The notes: generated from the letters alone by a model not told the origin. A stretch of DNA of 64,000 nucleotides from Nematopogon swammerdamellus (GCA_946902875.1 OX336348.1:12921741-12985740), one strand, 5' to 3'; counted from the first letter of the stretch, positions 10,198 to 20,090 are shown. Made by a program: numbers and translations.

Positions 10198-11190
10198 TCA
10201 TACAAATAAACAAATGTAGGACTTGTGAACTTTAGCATTCCGAAGCCGACTAACACGCACTTGAAATGGCCCACCATAATCCACTCCGACCTTCACAAAT
10301 GGCCTTAATTGCTGCACTCGTGCAGCTGGGAGGTCTCCCATCTTAGGCTGACAAATTACAGGTTTGTTCCTGAAACATTTTATGCAGCGAAAGGCTCGTT
10401 GCCTAATAACACTTCGCGCAGATAATATCCAATAATTCTGCTGTAGTATCGTTTGTAAGGTCTGTGCGCCCGGGTGCAAATGAATTATATGGTAATGGTC
10501 AATCAACAGTTGAGTCAATGCACTGTTTGGCAGGACGATCGGATGCTTATAATCGAAATGCGCTCTGCTGTTTACGATCCGACCCCCGACGCGCAACACA
10601 CCCTTTGAGTCGAGGAAGGGACTAAGACGTTGCAAACGATTCGAACACAATTTTCCATTTCGCAGTTGCGATAGATCCTGGGCGAATTCATGGCTTTGAA
10701 TCAACCTTATCCATAACATTAACGCTTCCTGTAGCTCACACACTGTGAGATGACCGATCACGTGACTGCCTTGGTGTCGGCAGTTGTTCACGAATCTGCG
10801 ACAATATGCCGTCACTCGTTGCAGCTTAGTTAAGGACGAATATTTCTTTGGTAAATTCACCACAGAGGTTTTATCATCATCATTTACACTGGTGAACACA
10901 CGTATTGCGTTTGGCCGCCTCTCGACTTCAACATCACTTATATCACCTCCTTCTTCACTGCTGGGCCATTCCTCACAAGCGAGTTTCAACCAACGAGGTC
11001 CCTCCCACCACAACGGATGGTTCAACAGTTCAGAAGGAAACAAACCGCGCGAGGCATAGTCACCAGGATTATCGGCAGATCGCATATGACGCCAACAATC
11101 TGGAGGAACTATTGACTGAATTTCACTCACGCGATTCGCCACATAGGTTTTCCAATGGTACGATGAACTCTTGATCCATGACAATACCAC
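10198..11190 (-). pseudogene. BEL/Pao pol fragment: RNase H end to integrase N-terminus
   Basis: The 330-codon frame begins inside the RNase H / connection region (VLSWIKSSSYHWKTYVANRV, then MRSADNPGDYASRG). It continues to the integrase zinc-binding HHCC module (HYHIIHLHPGAQTL, then CIKCFRN) and the first catalytic Asp in VGVDYGGPF near the end. The protease, RT and most of RNase H are missing: the element is cut at about 11,200 by a Helitron-like insertion. The next frame, at 9,385, holds the rest of the integrase. Confidence 0.85.
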
Positions 11191-11199
11191 CGTTATTAA

Positions 11200-11504
11200 A
11201 GATGGTTTATCCTCTTCCTGAACGCAGCTCGGCCTTCGGCCTCGCCCATAGTTACTTACTGTCTTCGAGAAAGTTTATCGTCTTCCTGAACGCAGCTCGG
11301 CCTTCGGCCTCGCCCTTAGTTATTCATTTACTTCAAGATGGTTAATAGTCTTCCTGAACGCAACTCAGCCTTCGGCCTCGCCATCAGTTCCTTACTTTCT
11401 TCGAGACGGTTTATCGTTTACTTGAACCCAGCTCGCCCTTAGTTACTTACTTCATTCCTTTGACATACGAATTTCACGCGAGCGAAGCCGCGGGCAAAAG
11501 CTAG
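11200..11504 (+). mobile_element. Helitron-like end with three to four 68-bp units
   Basis: CTTCCTGAACGCAGCTCGGC units at about 11,213, 11,283 and 11,357 lead into ACGCGAGCGAAGCCGCGGGC and the terminal AAAGCTAG-T (CTAG 11,501-11,504). It sits exactly where the BEL pol frame ends, so it probably interrupted that element. Confidence 0.6.
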
Positions 11505-11644
11505 TATATAATAAATACGTATTTCATTATGGACTATGGTACACATGTTAAAATTATAAAACAATAAAACCTAAACAAACAAAATATGTAAAACGGCTCT
11601 GCAAATACTTTATCACGAAATTATAACCCCAATATAATTGAAAT

Positions 11645-11757
11645 AAAAAATAAGTTCAAAAACTAAAACCCGACTACTGCAAAATCACGCTCTAAAAAGT
11701 ATGAAACAAGAAAATTTTGCAGTAGTCGGGTTTTAGTTTTTGAACTTATTTTTTTAA
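11645..11757. repeat. Snap-back inverted repeat
   Basis: Arms of about 40 bp (AACTAAAACCCGACTACTGC mirrored by GCAGTAGTCGGGTTTTAGTT) surround a loop of about 35 bp. This is probably a foldback remnant of a DNA element. No coding potential. Confidence 0.8.
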
Positions 11758-11759
11758 CT

Positions 11760-12130
11760 ACTCATACTGTAAGATAAAGACGACTCTTAACTCTTAACTC
11801 GCGTAACGGAAAATTTAAAAAATCATACATAACTCCCAAATTTTTCACTTTTTTCAAACAATCAAAAAACATCCCCAGATATTGAGTCAATCTACATTAC
11901 CCGTGTTGCCTCTCGTATCTCCGGCAACGAGTTAGTCTGGGGATACAGAGGGGCAACGCGGCCGCCATCCTGGGAAACAGCCCGGGGACGACGCCTCTTG
12001 AGGAAATATATAATTTATAAGTTAGTTTTTAGTTTTAGTTTTTTTTTAATTAGTTATATTTGTCGTTAAATTTTATTTGATAGATAGTTATAGTTTATTT
12101 AATAATTTTCATTTGTAAATTGTGAATATA
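11760..12130 (+). other. Unassigned A/T-rich stretch, possible LINE 3' UTR
   Basis: No ORF. It contains a GC-rich island (11,955-12,000) and then T/A-rich sequence ending GAATATAAAAG, immediately before the truncated RLE LINE copy. The pattern resembles a LINE 3' UTR but I cannot name the family. Confidence 0.3.
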
Positions 12131-13480
12131 AAAGAAAGAAGTTACTGATCCCAAGGATATTAGACCTATAGCCCTTACGAACACAATTTCGAAAATATTC
12201 TTCTCCATTATACAGGCCAGACTACTCAAACACATGTGTACCAACGACTACTTACCGAAGAAGTACCAGAAAGGTTTTCTCCCAAGAGTTGCAGGGTGCC
12301 TCGAACATAATTCTTTGCTGACTGAATGTCTTAGAGATGCAAGGAAGAATGAGAGACAATTAACTGCCACGTGGTTAGACTTTGAAAACGCCTTCGGTTC
12401 GGTGCGCCATGAGTTACTATTAAAGGCGCTAGAGTGGTATAATGTGCCACCTCTGATCTGTAATATAATAGCCTCCTACTACAAAAAACTTTCCTTTGTA
12501 ATACAAGTAAAAGGCGAAACGGAGAAGACACCGGAAATTCGTTACGGCATAGGACTTTTCCAGGGTTGCTGCCTCTCTCCTGTCACATTTAACATTGTTA
12601 TCAACATTCTAATTGATACGCTTGTCGTAAAAGAAAAGAAATGGGGATACAGGTTCAAATATGGAGACACATATATGGCGGCCATCCTGGCATTTGCGGA
12701 TGATATTACGCTGTTAACCCGCAATCCAAAACAAAATCAGGCGCTTCTTAAGGTGGTGGATGACTATTGTGAATGGACCAAAGGGATGAAGATAAAACCA
12801 GCGAAGTGCTACTGTTTGAGCTTAACCAGGAAAGGTTCAAAGTTTACATCGAGCAATCCAGGTCTGACAGTAGCCGGAAAACCAATCGCAACCGTGGCTG
12901 ATGAAGCTCCTTTTAAATTCTTGGGCAAAAGGATCACCAGCAGAGGAAAGGAGCATCCTACTGATGATATTGTCCAACTTTTCGAAGAGAGCCTCCGCCA
13001 AACTGACAATCTTCCCCTCCTGGGTACACAAAAGGCATGGATTTACGATAACTACCTGACATCAAAACTTTCATGGCCATTTCTCGTCTACGACTTCACA
13101 AAGCAAAACCTGACTAAATTAGACTCGTATGTGACCAGATTCCTGAAATCATGGTTTGGACTGGCTCACCCGGCTGACTCGTCAACGCTATACAGATCTC
13201 ACAATAACTTTGGACTGAACATTAAGAAACCGTCGATATTTTATCAAAAGGCGAGAATAGCCAAACGATGTATACTCAAAGACTCCAATGATAGCGCTAT
13301 TCAAGCCTTACCCAACACATCACTATCAGATGAACTGGAATCGAGACTCGACTTCTACAAATCATTCCAAGTTGGTACACGCACCAATAGATCTGGATTG
13401 GGCATAGAAACAGCAAAGTCTGATAAAGAAATACTGAAAGGTTTTGCTCAGGAGGACATGGAACAAGGCTTCAAACTTCA
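12131..13480 (+). pseudogene. RLE-type LINE copy A, RT part
   Basis: 5'-truncated copy of the ORF seen intact at 27,922-31,068 (minus). It begins in KKEVTDPKDIRPIALTN and runs open through the reverse transcriptase: TWLDFENAF (motif A), YGIGLFQGCCLSPVTFN (motif B) and FADDITLL (motif C, catalytic FADD). It is nearly identical to copy B. At GFKL the frame leaves the element, because a CR1-like LINE is inserted at 13,481. The rest of the ORF resumes at 19,044. Confidence 0.88.
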
Positions 13481-13788
13481 GTTTAAAGAATATTTATTTC
13501 CCAAAAGAACATTACATTCACTTTTATGAGAAAATTTTACATTTGTTTTCTTTTGTTGCGGTTACAACATTGTAAATAAGAATTTGGACATGGAGGCCCA
13601 CCACGTAAACCATTACCGACCGAAACACTCGACTCGGTATGTCGACACGCAACGAGGACATATTAATTTATAAGTACTTTCAGTCGATACTAGCCCACGT
13701 AGTGGACCACCGGACAAGGTAACATTATTATTTATAATAATCTAGATATAAGTATAAAATAGAAACTAAAGACCTAGTCTGCTATTTA

Positions 13789-16698
13789 TTAGACACTAAA
13801 GTAGGTTTTGATAGCTGTCTTGAACTGTCTGTTTGTCTCTAAATTTCTAATACTGTTAGGAAGGCTGTTATATACCTGTACACCATCAAATAATAGGTTT
13901 CGTTTTCCATAATTTGTGCGCGGTGTAGGTATACGCAGATTTCGCGCACTTCTTGTGAAGTGTGCGTGTATTTCACTATTAGTTATGAAATCCGTTTTTA
14001 TGTGAAGGTTACCTTGTAAAATGTTCCTGATCAATACGCATGTATTGTATTTGTATATTTGTTTGATATCGAATAGTTTTGTCTCTTTATATAATGTATC
14101 TGTGTGTGTGAGGCGATCAAATTGGAAGAGGACTTTAACAATTTTGTTTTGAGCGATTTGTAGGTCGTGAAGTATGGAGGGAGCAGCCGTCCCCCACACG
14201 CTGACAAGGTACTGTAAGTGTGGGTAGACAAGTGAGTTGTATATAGTGTGTCTTGTCTGCGCGGGGAGGACGCCGGCAATACGTCTCAGTGCTCCAGTTA
14301 ACGGAGTTAATTTTGAAATCACATGTTTTATATGTGCGCGCCAGGACAAGTCCTTGTCAAGTATAAGTCCGAGATATTTTTCATTGTCGATTTTTTTTAA
14401 AACTTGTTCATTAATTTTTAGGGGGTTATGTGAGTGTACTACCTTATTTTTCGCCGCAAAAATTATATAGCATGTTTTATTTGTATTTATAGTTAATAAA
14501 TTTTGCAAAAACCACGTGTTTAAAATGTTAAGATCTAACTGAGCTTGCTGGATAACTTCTTCGATCATACGGCCAAAATAAAACAAACACGTATCATCAG
14601 CATATAAAGTTAGATTGCCTGAAAGGCCTATTTTATATATGTCATTAATGTAAATAAGGAAAATTAAGGGCCCGATTATTGAACCCTGGGGCACTCCAAA
14701 GGTGATCGGTTTTGGACTGCTTTTTTCATTTTCAATCTGTACAATTTGGTACCTGTTTGAGAGGTAACTTTCTAATATTTTTATAGCTGATCCAGTGATA
14801 CCTATTTCGCTTAGTTTCGTTAGTACGATGTCATGGCTTACTGTATCAAATGCTTTTTTTAGGTCAATGAAGATACCTAAAGATACGTTTCCATTGTCTA
14901 CCTGTTGATTTAATTCGGTGACTAAGTCAGTACATGCGGTCAGCGTGCTCGATTTTGGTCTAAATCCATATTGTTTTTCATACAGAAAATTTACAGACCG
15001 TAGGTACTCACTGAGTCGAGAGTGAATAATTTTTTCGAAAATTTTAGATATAACTGGCAAAACAGATATCGGTCGATAGTTGCCGGGATCAGACTTAGCA
15101 CCAGTTTTGTAGATTGGGGTCACGCGCGCCACTTTTAATTCATCGGGGAAGACACCAAGCTCTAGACATGAGTTAATGCAATTTGTCAAACTTTCGACAA
15201 TGAGATGTTTAACCGATTTTATACATTTTGTATTTATTCCATCAATTCCTGTACTAACGTTGACGTCTAATTGATCGATTACTTTTAAAACTTCGTGTTG
15301 CGTGCATAATTCAAAGTTGTTTATAGTGTGAACGTGTGGTGTTTGTGTGTTTATGTGTGTGTATGTGTGAGAGTTATATGGTTTGGGATGATATGAGGAA
15401 GGTATTTTATTTGCTAATTGAGACCCAATTGTTGAAAAAAATTCATTGAAATACTCGCATATTTCCAAGTTATTGACTATAATCGCGTTATTTATAATTA
15501 ATTTAGATGGAGAGCTAACATTTTTAATTTTATTACATGTGAGTGTGTTTATATAGTTCCAAATTTTCTTTGGTTTATTTTCGCATTTTTTAAACTCTTT
15601 TTGGTAGTATATCTTTTTTTCATGTTTTATTAATGCCGTGGTTTTATTTCTTTGTTTAGTAAATGATTGTTTTAATTGTTCATTTTCAGGTTTTTTCTTT
15701 AGTTTTTTCCAAAGACCATTTCTTATTTTTATTTCGTTCAAAATGTTTTTATTTATCCAATCCTCGCGAGGTAAGTTTTGTATTTTTCTTTTCTCTATTC
15801 TACACGATTCAATGCACATTTGCAGGTAAGATTCAAAATTATTATAATGAACGGTTTCTTTGTAAGGTGTATCTGTAACTGTTTTGTGTAATTTGTTGTA
15901 GTCTATCGCCTTGTATACAACCTTTTCCTTAGAAATGTACGCGGTTTTGTTCATTTCTAGACACAGTACTTTGTGATCTGTTAATGATGTATCCGTGATA
16001 CCTAGATGTAAGGTTGAATTATGTAAGTTAGTAATAATGTGGTATATTAATGTTTTTGTTGTACATGTTTCGCGCGTGCAATACAGTTCATCAATATTGT
16101 TAGCTATAAAGTATCCATTCTCCTCTATGGTCGTTATGTAATGTTGCGTTGTTCGGTCAGGTTTAATCAAATCTATATTGAAGTCACCAAAACAAATAGC
16201 TCGTGTTTTTCCTTGCAATTGTAATTCCATTTCCTCGCAAAATAATTTGTAGTTTGTGTGTCCAGGTTTATAAACAACGCCTACATCCAAAGAAAAGTTT
16301 TCTATGTGAATCCACAGATAGTTGTTATCATTGCAGTATTTACTTTCAAGATAGCTATGCTTTATGTTATTGTGAACAAAAATCGAGACACCTCCACCTA
16401 TACGGTCTGTCCTGTAGTTATAATAGTGAGTATAATTTTGTAACTGTATTGTTTTGGCTTCAGAATCGTTTTTAATCCAGGATTCAGCTAGTAAAATAAC
16501 ATGAATTGTTCTATTTGTTGATTTAATTATACACTCAAGTTCGTCTAGCTTCCCTAGTTTTACAATGCTTCTAATATTAGTATATATAAATGTGAGTGAG
16601 GTCTGACTAGTAAAAAATTCACCAAAGTCTCTAAATAATTCATGCGTAACGTTTCCATTTTGCTGTGTGAGGGCAAGTGATCCTTTGGGCTTGATCAG
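13789..16698 (-). CDS. CR1-like LINE ORF2: endonuclease and reverse transcriptase
   Basis: Open for about 970 codons. The N-terminal AP-endonuclease region has TFIYTNIRSIVKLGKLDEL, LLAESWI, IGGGVSIFV, CFGDFNIDL and TDHKVLCLEM. The RT has YRPISVLPVISKIFEKII, FIDLKKAFDTVSHD, GVPQGSIIGPLIFLIYINDI and LYADDTCLFY (catalytic YADD), followed by the usual thumb and C-terminal region. The product would nick the target and prime cDNA synthesis on it. No ATG precedes the endonuclease: the frame is open back into ORF1 and overlaps its stop. Together with the A-AAA-AAC heptamer at 16,698-16,704 this suggests expression as a -1 frameshift fusion, so the start given is the inferred junction. Confidence 0.85.
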   Translation of the reverse strand: MIKPKGSLALTQQNGNVTHELFRDFGEFFTSQTSLTFIYTNIRSIVKLGKLDELECIIKSTNRTIHVILLAESWIKNDSEAKTIQLQNYTHYYNYRTDRIGGGVSIFVHNNIKHSYLESKYCNDNNYLWIHIENFSLDVGVVYKPGHTNYKLFCEEMELQLQGKTRAICFGDFNIDLIKPDRTTQHYITTIEENGYFIANNIDELYCTRETCTTKTLIYHIITNLHNSTLHLGITDTSLTDHKVLCLEMNKTAYISKEKVVYKAIDYNKLHKTVTDTPYKETVHYNNFESYLQMCIESCRIEKRKIQNLPREDWINKNILNEIKIRNGLWKKLKKKPENEQLKQSFTKQRNKTTALIKHEKKIYYQKEFKKCENKPKKIWNYINTLTCNKIKNVSSPSKLIINNAIIVNNLEICEYFNEFFSTIGSQLANKIPSSYHPKPYNSHTYTHINTQTPHVHTINNFELCTQHEVLKVIDQLDVNVSTGIDGINTKCIKSVKHLIVESLTNCINSCLELGVFPDELKVARVTPIYKTGAKSDPGNYRPISVLPVISKIFEKIIHSRLSEYLRSVNFLYEKQYGFRPKSSTLTACTDLVTELNQQVDNGNVSLGIFIDLKKAFDTVSHDIVLTKLSEIGITGSAIKILESYLSNRYQIVQIENEKSSPKPITFGVPQGSIIGPLIFLIYINDIYKIGLSGNLTLYADDTCLFYFGRMIEEVIQQAQLDLNILNTWFLQNLLTINTNKTCYIIFAAKNKVVHSHNPLKINEQVLKKIDNEKYLGLILDKDLSWRAHIKHVISKLTPLTGALRRIAGVLPAQTRHTIYNSLVYPHLQYLVSVWGTAAPSILHDLQIAQNKIVKVLFQFDRLTHTDTLYKETKLFDIKQIYKYNTCVLIRNILQGNLHIKTDFITNSEIHAHFTRSARNLRIPTPRTNYGKRNLLFDGVQVYNSLPNSIRNLETNRQFKTAIKTYFSV

Positions 16699-17603
16699 TT
16701 TTTTTTCGAGTTTATAATTATTTTAGGAATTCCTTTTACATATCTAATAGTTAGGTTATTTTCTCCAGCTTCATGACGACGAGTTAGCTCAGCACGCAAG
16801 TCTTGCATTGTTTTTCTCTGTAGTGGAGTCTGGTCGGAGTAGATACGTACGTTCGCCTTCATCGATGACTTATTTCGCAGAACGGAGATAGCGGCGTCGC
16901 GAGAGTCCAGACATATTTTAATAGATCGGTTTTGGCCGGGAGTACGTTTGCCTAGACGCGTGATAGATCTCGGAGTCGGATGTTGGGTGCTTATTGATTG
17001 CAGGGTCTTCTGAATTTCTAACCGGTCGTGAGCGAGCTGCGCCTCTATGGATTCACTGTTCGATTCGGGGATGCCTAGGACAATAATATTCTTTTCTCTT
17101 TCGCGGCGCTCGTTTAGTTCACTTAACATATCTTCCCAGGACGGCTGTTGTGCGATTGTAGTTGATTCCGAGGGGGGTGAGTCTTTAAGGCCGTTTAGCT
17201 CCGATTTTAGCAACAGCATCTGCTTTGAAAAGTCTTTATGTTCGGCCTCTAAATCCGTTATTTTTGCCTTAATATCGGCGTGTTCTCGCAGAATTAGTTT
17301 GTTTGACTCGATGATTTGGTTGTTCTGTAACTTCAGTTCCTCAATTGATGTAATTACCGAGGCGAACTTTTCATTTTGAGAGGCAGAAATCGCAGCAAGA
17401 AGATTAGATTGGGTTCGTTCGTTTTGTTCCGTAGTTAACGTACTTAGAAACTGCATGATCTCCAGTTTAAATTCATTCATATCTCCTTCGTGCTTTCGTT
17501 TTCGGAAGGTTATAGTATTAGTCGGACACTGTTCAGAAGAAGGATCGCGAGTCAAATCCGGGGCAGAACCAGCTTTATTTGTAGGTGATCGTAGGAGGCT
17601 CAT
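16695..17603 (-). CDS. CR1-like LINE ORF1, coiled-coil RNA-binding protein
   Basis: 302 residues. After a short SLLRSPTNKAGSAPDL leader, about residues 40-145 are heptad-rich (IEELKLQNNQIIESNKLI and following), a likely trimerising coiled coil. Residues 170-290 contain REREKNIIVLGIPE, RSIKICLDSRDAAISVLRN and IRIYSD-like stretches that resemble the RRM-like and C-terminal domains of LINE ORF1 proteins. The role is packaging LINE RNA into a particle. The stop TGA (16,697-16,695) directly follows a slippery heptamer and ORF2 overlaps in the -1 frame. Intact. Confidence 0.8.
   Translation of the reverse strand: MSLLRSPTNKAGSAPDLTRDPSSEQCPTNTITFRKRKHEGDMNEFKLEIMQFLSTLTTEQNERTQSNLLAAISASQNEKFASVITSIEELKLQNNQIIESNKLILREHADIKAKITDLEAEHKDFSKQMLLLKSELNGLKDSPPSESTTIAQQPSWEDMLSELNERREREKNIIVLGIPESNSESIEAQLAHDRLEIQKTLQSISTQHPTPRSITRLGKRTPGQNRSIKICLDSRDAAISVLRNKSSMKANVRIYSDQTPLQRKTMQDLRAELTRRHEAGENNLTIRYVKGIPKIIINSKKN
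16698..16704 (-). promoter_or_regulatory. Candidate -1 frameshift slippery heptamer
   Basis: On the minus strand the end of ORF1 reads TCG-AAA-AAA-AAC-TGA. In the ORF1 frame this contains A-AAA-AAC, a standard X-XXY-YYZ site, with the stop codon next. Slipping back one base continues as CTG-ATC-AAG-CCC, exactly the frame of ORF2, which has no ATG of its own near its start. No strong downstream pseudoknot is obvious by eye; only a 5-bp TGATC/GATCA stem follows. Confidence 0.6.
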
Positions 17604-18320
17604 TTCCGCTTATCAGAACTATTACGTTTGTGTAACGCTATTCTAGCTGTGTCATTTCATGGGGAACAGGTTGTAAATCTTTGGATGTAGGCTAAAGTGT
17701 CTATTGGTAGGTAGTTCATTCAATTTCAGAGCAAGGTTGGAAGCAGTGCAGTGGGCGCGTACGACGTCGCAACCGGCCGGGCAGGGCGGCGGCGGCGGCA
17801 AGGCGCGGAGGGGGTGGAGGCAGCAGCGGGTGAGTGGAGTGAGGAGGTCTCGAGCGCGCTCGGTCAGTTGGCGGCGGCGGGGGCAGCGGTGGCGGCGGAC
17901 GGCGCGGCGCGGCGCATACGCCGCCGACCTATCTTCTGCAGTGTAGTGGGTGAGCGGGAGAGCAATTATTTTCAGGCTCTCTTTTACTCGAGGCAGGGTA
18001 AGCGGAGAGGGGCTCACCTGCACGGAGCGTAGATTGCTTGAGCTGAACTACACAGTCCTATCTGCTAGCAGGAGTTGTACTTCTAATCACAACTTTTTCT
18101 TGTGTTAGTAAAGTGGAGTTTGGCTTGGATTACTATTAAAATTTTCGATAAATTATTGTGCGCAACCGTAAACACGTCTAGTAACCGCAACCAGGCCTTC
18201 GTCACTCGCTCAAGGTCGCGAGTTAAATGCCTACCGCTTGGCGTACCGACTAATCTACAATTAACAGTGGGCTGCTGCTATCCAGCCAGACCGGGCGCGT
18301 GGCGCTTTCGAATTTAGAAA

Positions 18321-18419
18321 ATGTCGAAATCACGTAATTATTGTGCAGTGGACGGGTGCAAAAGTCAAAAGACAAATGAAAACTTGTCTTTTTTTTTCAT
18401 TGCCGAGAGACGAAGAAAG
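18321..18419 (+). pseudogene. THAP-type zinc-finger first exon (P-element-like?)
   Basis: ATG at 18,321 begins MSKSRNYCAVDGCKSQK, the start of a THAP domain (C-x4-C pair, then a Phe-rich turn). In frame the T-run gives LSFFFIAERRRK. One T fewer in the run at about 18,389-18,397 would give the canonical SFFSLPRDEER, so a one-base insertion or sequencing error is likely. The segment ends at a good splice donor (AAG|GTAAGTG, 18,419/18,420). THAP domains head P-element transposases and some host factors. No second exon is recognisable. It lies between the CR1-like LINE and the resumed RLE LINE. Confidence 0.5.
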
Positions 18420-19043
18420 GTAAGTGTTTTGTTTAGTAGCATTTTGATTTATTTCTAGTAATTTATTTATTCATATTAGTAGGAGGTCATAGATTTAAAA
18501 ATAATATCATATTGCCAATAACATTAGTTAGATGATGCCGAACAGCGTGGTGTGTATGGCCTAATTTGTATAAGGATAATAGGTACATTGTAGATGATCA
18601 TTGATCATTAAATTTATTGATCAAACAAAACTATCACTGGAAGGTTGCACGCAATGCACGCTTCGATGTGAGAAACTAATTGTGACGCTAACGCATGCAT
18701 GAATTTGTTCGCATGAATTTGCCGTACCTAAATATCGTATCGTTGGTAGCTAGAACGATAAAAGTTGGTAGGTATCATCTTCATTTTATTCCTCACAATA
18801 AGACAGCACAAAGACACAGCCCTTAGACGCGCTGAACGACGCGCTTTCGAGATAGAGTTGCACGACAGAAAGAGAAGCGAAATGTAGGCAGTTATCGTGT
18901 TTAGGCATGTAGCTCTGTGCGAGTCAATTTGTACTTTATCGCGTCGTCGCAGAGTAGCTATTTCTTTGTGAGTGTTTGTACAGAGCAGCTTCTGTACGGA
19001 GTACTCTTTTCTATTCTGTGCCGCAACGCTCACTGGACGAGGA
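18420..19043 (+). other. Unassigned sequence after THAP-like exon
   Basis: No gene seen. It would be intron or flank of the THAP-like exon. The called minus-strand ORF at 18,728-19,132 has no recognisable domain and runs into LINE sequence. The right edge is sharp: RLE LINE copy A resumes at 19,044. Confidence 0.4.
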
Positions 19044-19922
19044 GCCTTAAACCTAGAAATGCAGAATGATTGGCTAACAGTGGGTGACTTCTGCATCCCT
19101 CCTGCATTGAAGTGGAAATCCATAATATACAACTGGTCCCCTGAGCTGCTTAAGTTCTACTTAAATGCATTCCAGCTTACTCTCCCCGACCCGAGTAACC
19201 TAGTTAGATGGGGGAAATCTACAAATAGACTATGCCCGTCATGTAAGGAGTTCGTAGGCACGGCCAAACATTTGTTATGCGGATGCAAAATACTACTTGA
19301 GCGAGGCCAGTATTCCTACCGTCATGATAAAGTCCTCCAAATCATCAGAGAGGCCATCAACCTGTCAATTGCACGGACCAGGAAAGGGCAAACCAGTAGC
19401 GGCTTCCAGAAGGTCAACTTTGTGAAACCTGGAGCCAATAAGCTGCCCAAAGATAGGACTAAACCTTCTTCAATTTTGGGAGCAGCAAAGGATTGGGAAT
19501 TGTTGATGGACACACATGAGAAGCATTACCAAATGCCTTCGGAAATCTGTACCACAGCATTAAGACCGGATATACTCATATTCTCAAAAGCGACAAAGCA
19601 TGTAGTACTTGTTGAACTTACAGTTCCATGGGAAAGTAACATACCGAAGGACCACAACATCAAGCTTAACAAGTACTGCAACTTAGTAGACCGGATTGTG
19701 AGAAACGGATTCAAGACTGATCTCTTCGCTGTGGAAGTCGGAGCAAGAGGACTACCAGCGAAGTCGCTCTACAGTCTCTTCAAGAATCTAGGGCTCCCAA
19801 GATCGACGCTAAGCTCATATATGGAGAGAGCTTCGAAAACGTCACTGGAAGCATCCTACAGAATATGGATAGGTAGAGAGAGGGAGGTCGAGAGCGGGAC
19901 TGGTGGTTTCCCCGCGTCCTAG
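19044..19922 (+). pseudogene. RLE-type LINE copy A, C-terminal zinc knuckle and RLE domain
   Basis: Continuation of the ORF interrupted at 13,480, matching copy B from ALNLEMQNDW to the end FPAS-stop. It carries the CCHC-like motif CPSCKEFVGTAKHLLCGC and the restriction-like endonuclease core RPDILIF...VVLVELTVPWE (PD-(D/E)xK type). This domain cleaves the target DNA in R2/NeSL-type LINEs. No stop codons lie inside. The copy is dead only because of the 5' truncation and the insertion. Confidence 0.88.
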
Positions 19923-19967
19923 TCAACGCAGACTAGCTGACGAGGGCTTGAAGCGAGCCGAAACGTG
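19913..19967 (+). ncRNA. Type-III hammerhead ribozyme, RLE LINE copy A
   Basis: All conserved parts are in place. The stem III 5' strand CGCGT (19,913-19,917) pairs with ACGTG (19,963-19,967). The cleavage triplet is GTC, with the scissile bond after 19,918. Stem I is CTAGTC (19,919-19,924) with GACTAG (19,931-19,936), closed by AACGCA. The core is CTGACGA (19,937-19,943, fits CUGANGA). Stem II is GGGCT with AGCC (19,944-19,959, one bulged G, 7-nt loop). Then comes GAAA (19,960-19,963). It overlaps the ORF's last codons and stop. The fold is by eye; activity is untested. Confidence 0.8.
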
Positions 19968-20090
19968 AAGCATGCGCGGGAAATTTAGAGTGGCCACTCG
20001 CTAGTCCCGGCCTCGATTAATACCCTCCTCTACTGCCGATGGGCCCGGATATGTTCGGTGAAGCCATCGCAAGCTTAGATCCACACCTTC
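19923..20090 (+). other. RLE LINE copy A 3' UTR and true 3' end
   Basis: 168 bp after the stop, ending GATCCACACCTTC at 20,090 without poly(A). All three copies lose similarity right after CACCTTC (20,090; 27,754 on the minus strand; 63,164), which defines the 3' terminus recognised at integration. Confidence 0.75.

Larger units (their letters stand above)
13481..18050 (-). mobile_element. Nearly complete CR1-like LINE
   Basis: This non-LTR retrotransposon on the minus strand has a GC-rich 5' leader (about 17,620-18,050), ORF1 (17,603-16,695), ORF2 (from about 16,698 to 13,789) and a 3' UTR of about 300 bp with AATAAA. Its end TATTCTTTAAAC abuts the RLE LINE sequence at 13,480. No long poly(A) is present. 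Both ORFs are free of stops, so it is young. Coiled-coil ORF1, APE-type endonuclease and jockey/CR1-type RT place it in the CR1/L2/Kiri group. The exact 5' end is uncertain, and 18,050-19,043 may or may not belong to it. Confidence 0.75.
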
